From Betaproteobacteria bacterium (lineage in GTDB: Bacteria; Pseudomonadota; Gammaproteobacteria; Burkholderiales; Rhodocyclaceae), in assembly GCA_009780885.1 (NCBI GenBank), contig WQZF01000027.1:1-32190 (forward strand): DNA of 32,190 bases, in the 5' to 3' direction. Under the pieces are notes generated by a model that searched no databases, had not been told where the DNA came from, and was given only the letters and a program-made list of their open reading frames with translations. Within the stretch, counting starts at the first letter, position 1. Every line of letters begins with the position of its first letter. The position numbers and the translations under genes were made by a program. Below are positions 32,064 to 32,190 of the stretch, one piece after another.

Positions 32064-32190
32064 TTATGGAATCTCTGAACAACCCATTGTGTTTCAATGC
32101 TTGAAGTAAAAAATCCTGCCTCTGGCAAAGGGAAATGCTCGGAAGCTGTTTTTTGCTTCAAAAGGCCGTTTTTGAAGCCGTTTGCCCCGC
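32064..32190. other. Unassigned sequence at the window edge, possibly an insertion-element end
   Basis: hsdM similarity stops abruptly at about 32063. What follows (ATGGAATCTCTGAACAACCC, later CTTCAAAAGGCCGTTTTTGA) is less GC-rich and has no gene. A clean break of this kind would fit the end of an insertion sequence continuing outside the window, but no transposase is visible. Confidence 0.25.

Noticed and set aside
1-32190. tRNA or rRNA genes
   Set aside because: No cloverleaf with consensus T-loop and acceptor pairing was found by eye; GGATTCGAG near 26224 has no matching arms.

Overview
The window looks like chromosomal DNA of a Gram-negative betaproteobacterium. The best guess is the Rhodocyclales or a nearby order. 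This rests on the tmk-holB-pilZ-tatD block, the pepP/DUF2802/ispF neighbourhood, the tripartite EmrAB/outer-membrane-factor exporter, and fairly GC-rich coding DNA broken up by AT-rich intergenic elements. The species cannot be fixed from the sequence alone.

Left part (1-19 kb, mostly core). pepP, a DUF2802 membrane protein and ispF lie on the minus strand. A plus-strand exporter operon follows: HlyD/EmrA adaptor, NodT-type outer membrane lipoprotein, EmrB/DHA2 transporter, then a universal stress protein. Next is a compact minus-strand operon (tmk, holB, pilZ, tatD, periplasmic ankyrin protein) diverging from a chemotaxis receptor. A ParD/RelB-ParE/RelE-like toxin-antitoxin pair, bioA and mutS follow on the plus strand.

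Right part (19-32 kb, accessory, defence-rich). Directly after mutS, on the minus strand, are a coupled DUF4276 (TOPRIM-like)/AAA ATPase pair, a type I restriction-modification set with a fused HsdM-HsdS protein, and a separate HsdR. This 7.3-kb block is bracketed by mutS and a second ~100-bp copy of the mutS 3' end. Beyond it come a second hsdM with no visible hsdS/hsdR, coupled to a DUF1016 (YhcG-type) PD-(D/E)XK nuclease; two hsdM fragments; an orphan Phd antitoxin; a truncated HTH antitoxin; BrnTA; and a VapC/FitB-FitA pair. It reads as a defence and toxin-antitoxin region that has been repeatedly rearranged.

Repeats. Four ~80-bp AT-rich elements share inverted termini and a central core. 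Three of them sit just upstream of genes (ispF, the ParDE-like pair, mutS), all pointing the same way relative to the gene. Also present are a 154-bp direct repeat bracketing the HlyD gene, two GTAGGATGGGTAGAGCG-type inverted repeats, GTAGGGGCG-type palindromes, and an exactly 48-bp-periodic set of palindromes placed in frame inside the DUF1016 gene.

Best candidates for something not well described: the AAA/DUF4276 module in its mutS-bounded island, the ~80-bp element family, and the in-frame palindromes of the DUF1016 nuclease.
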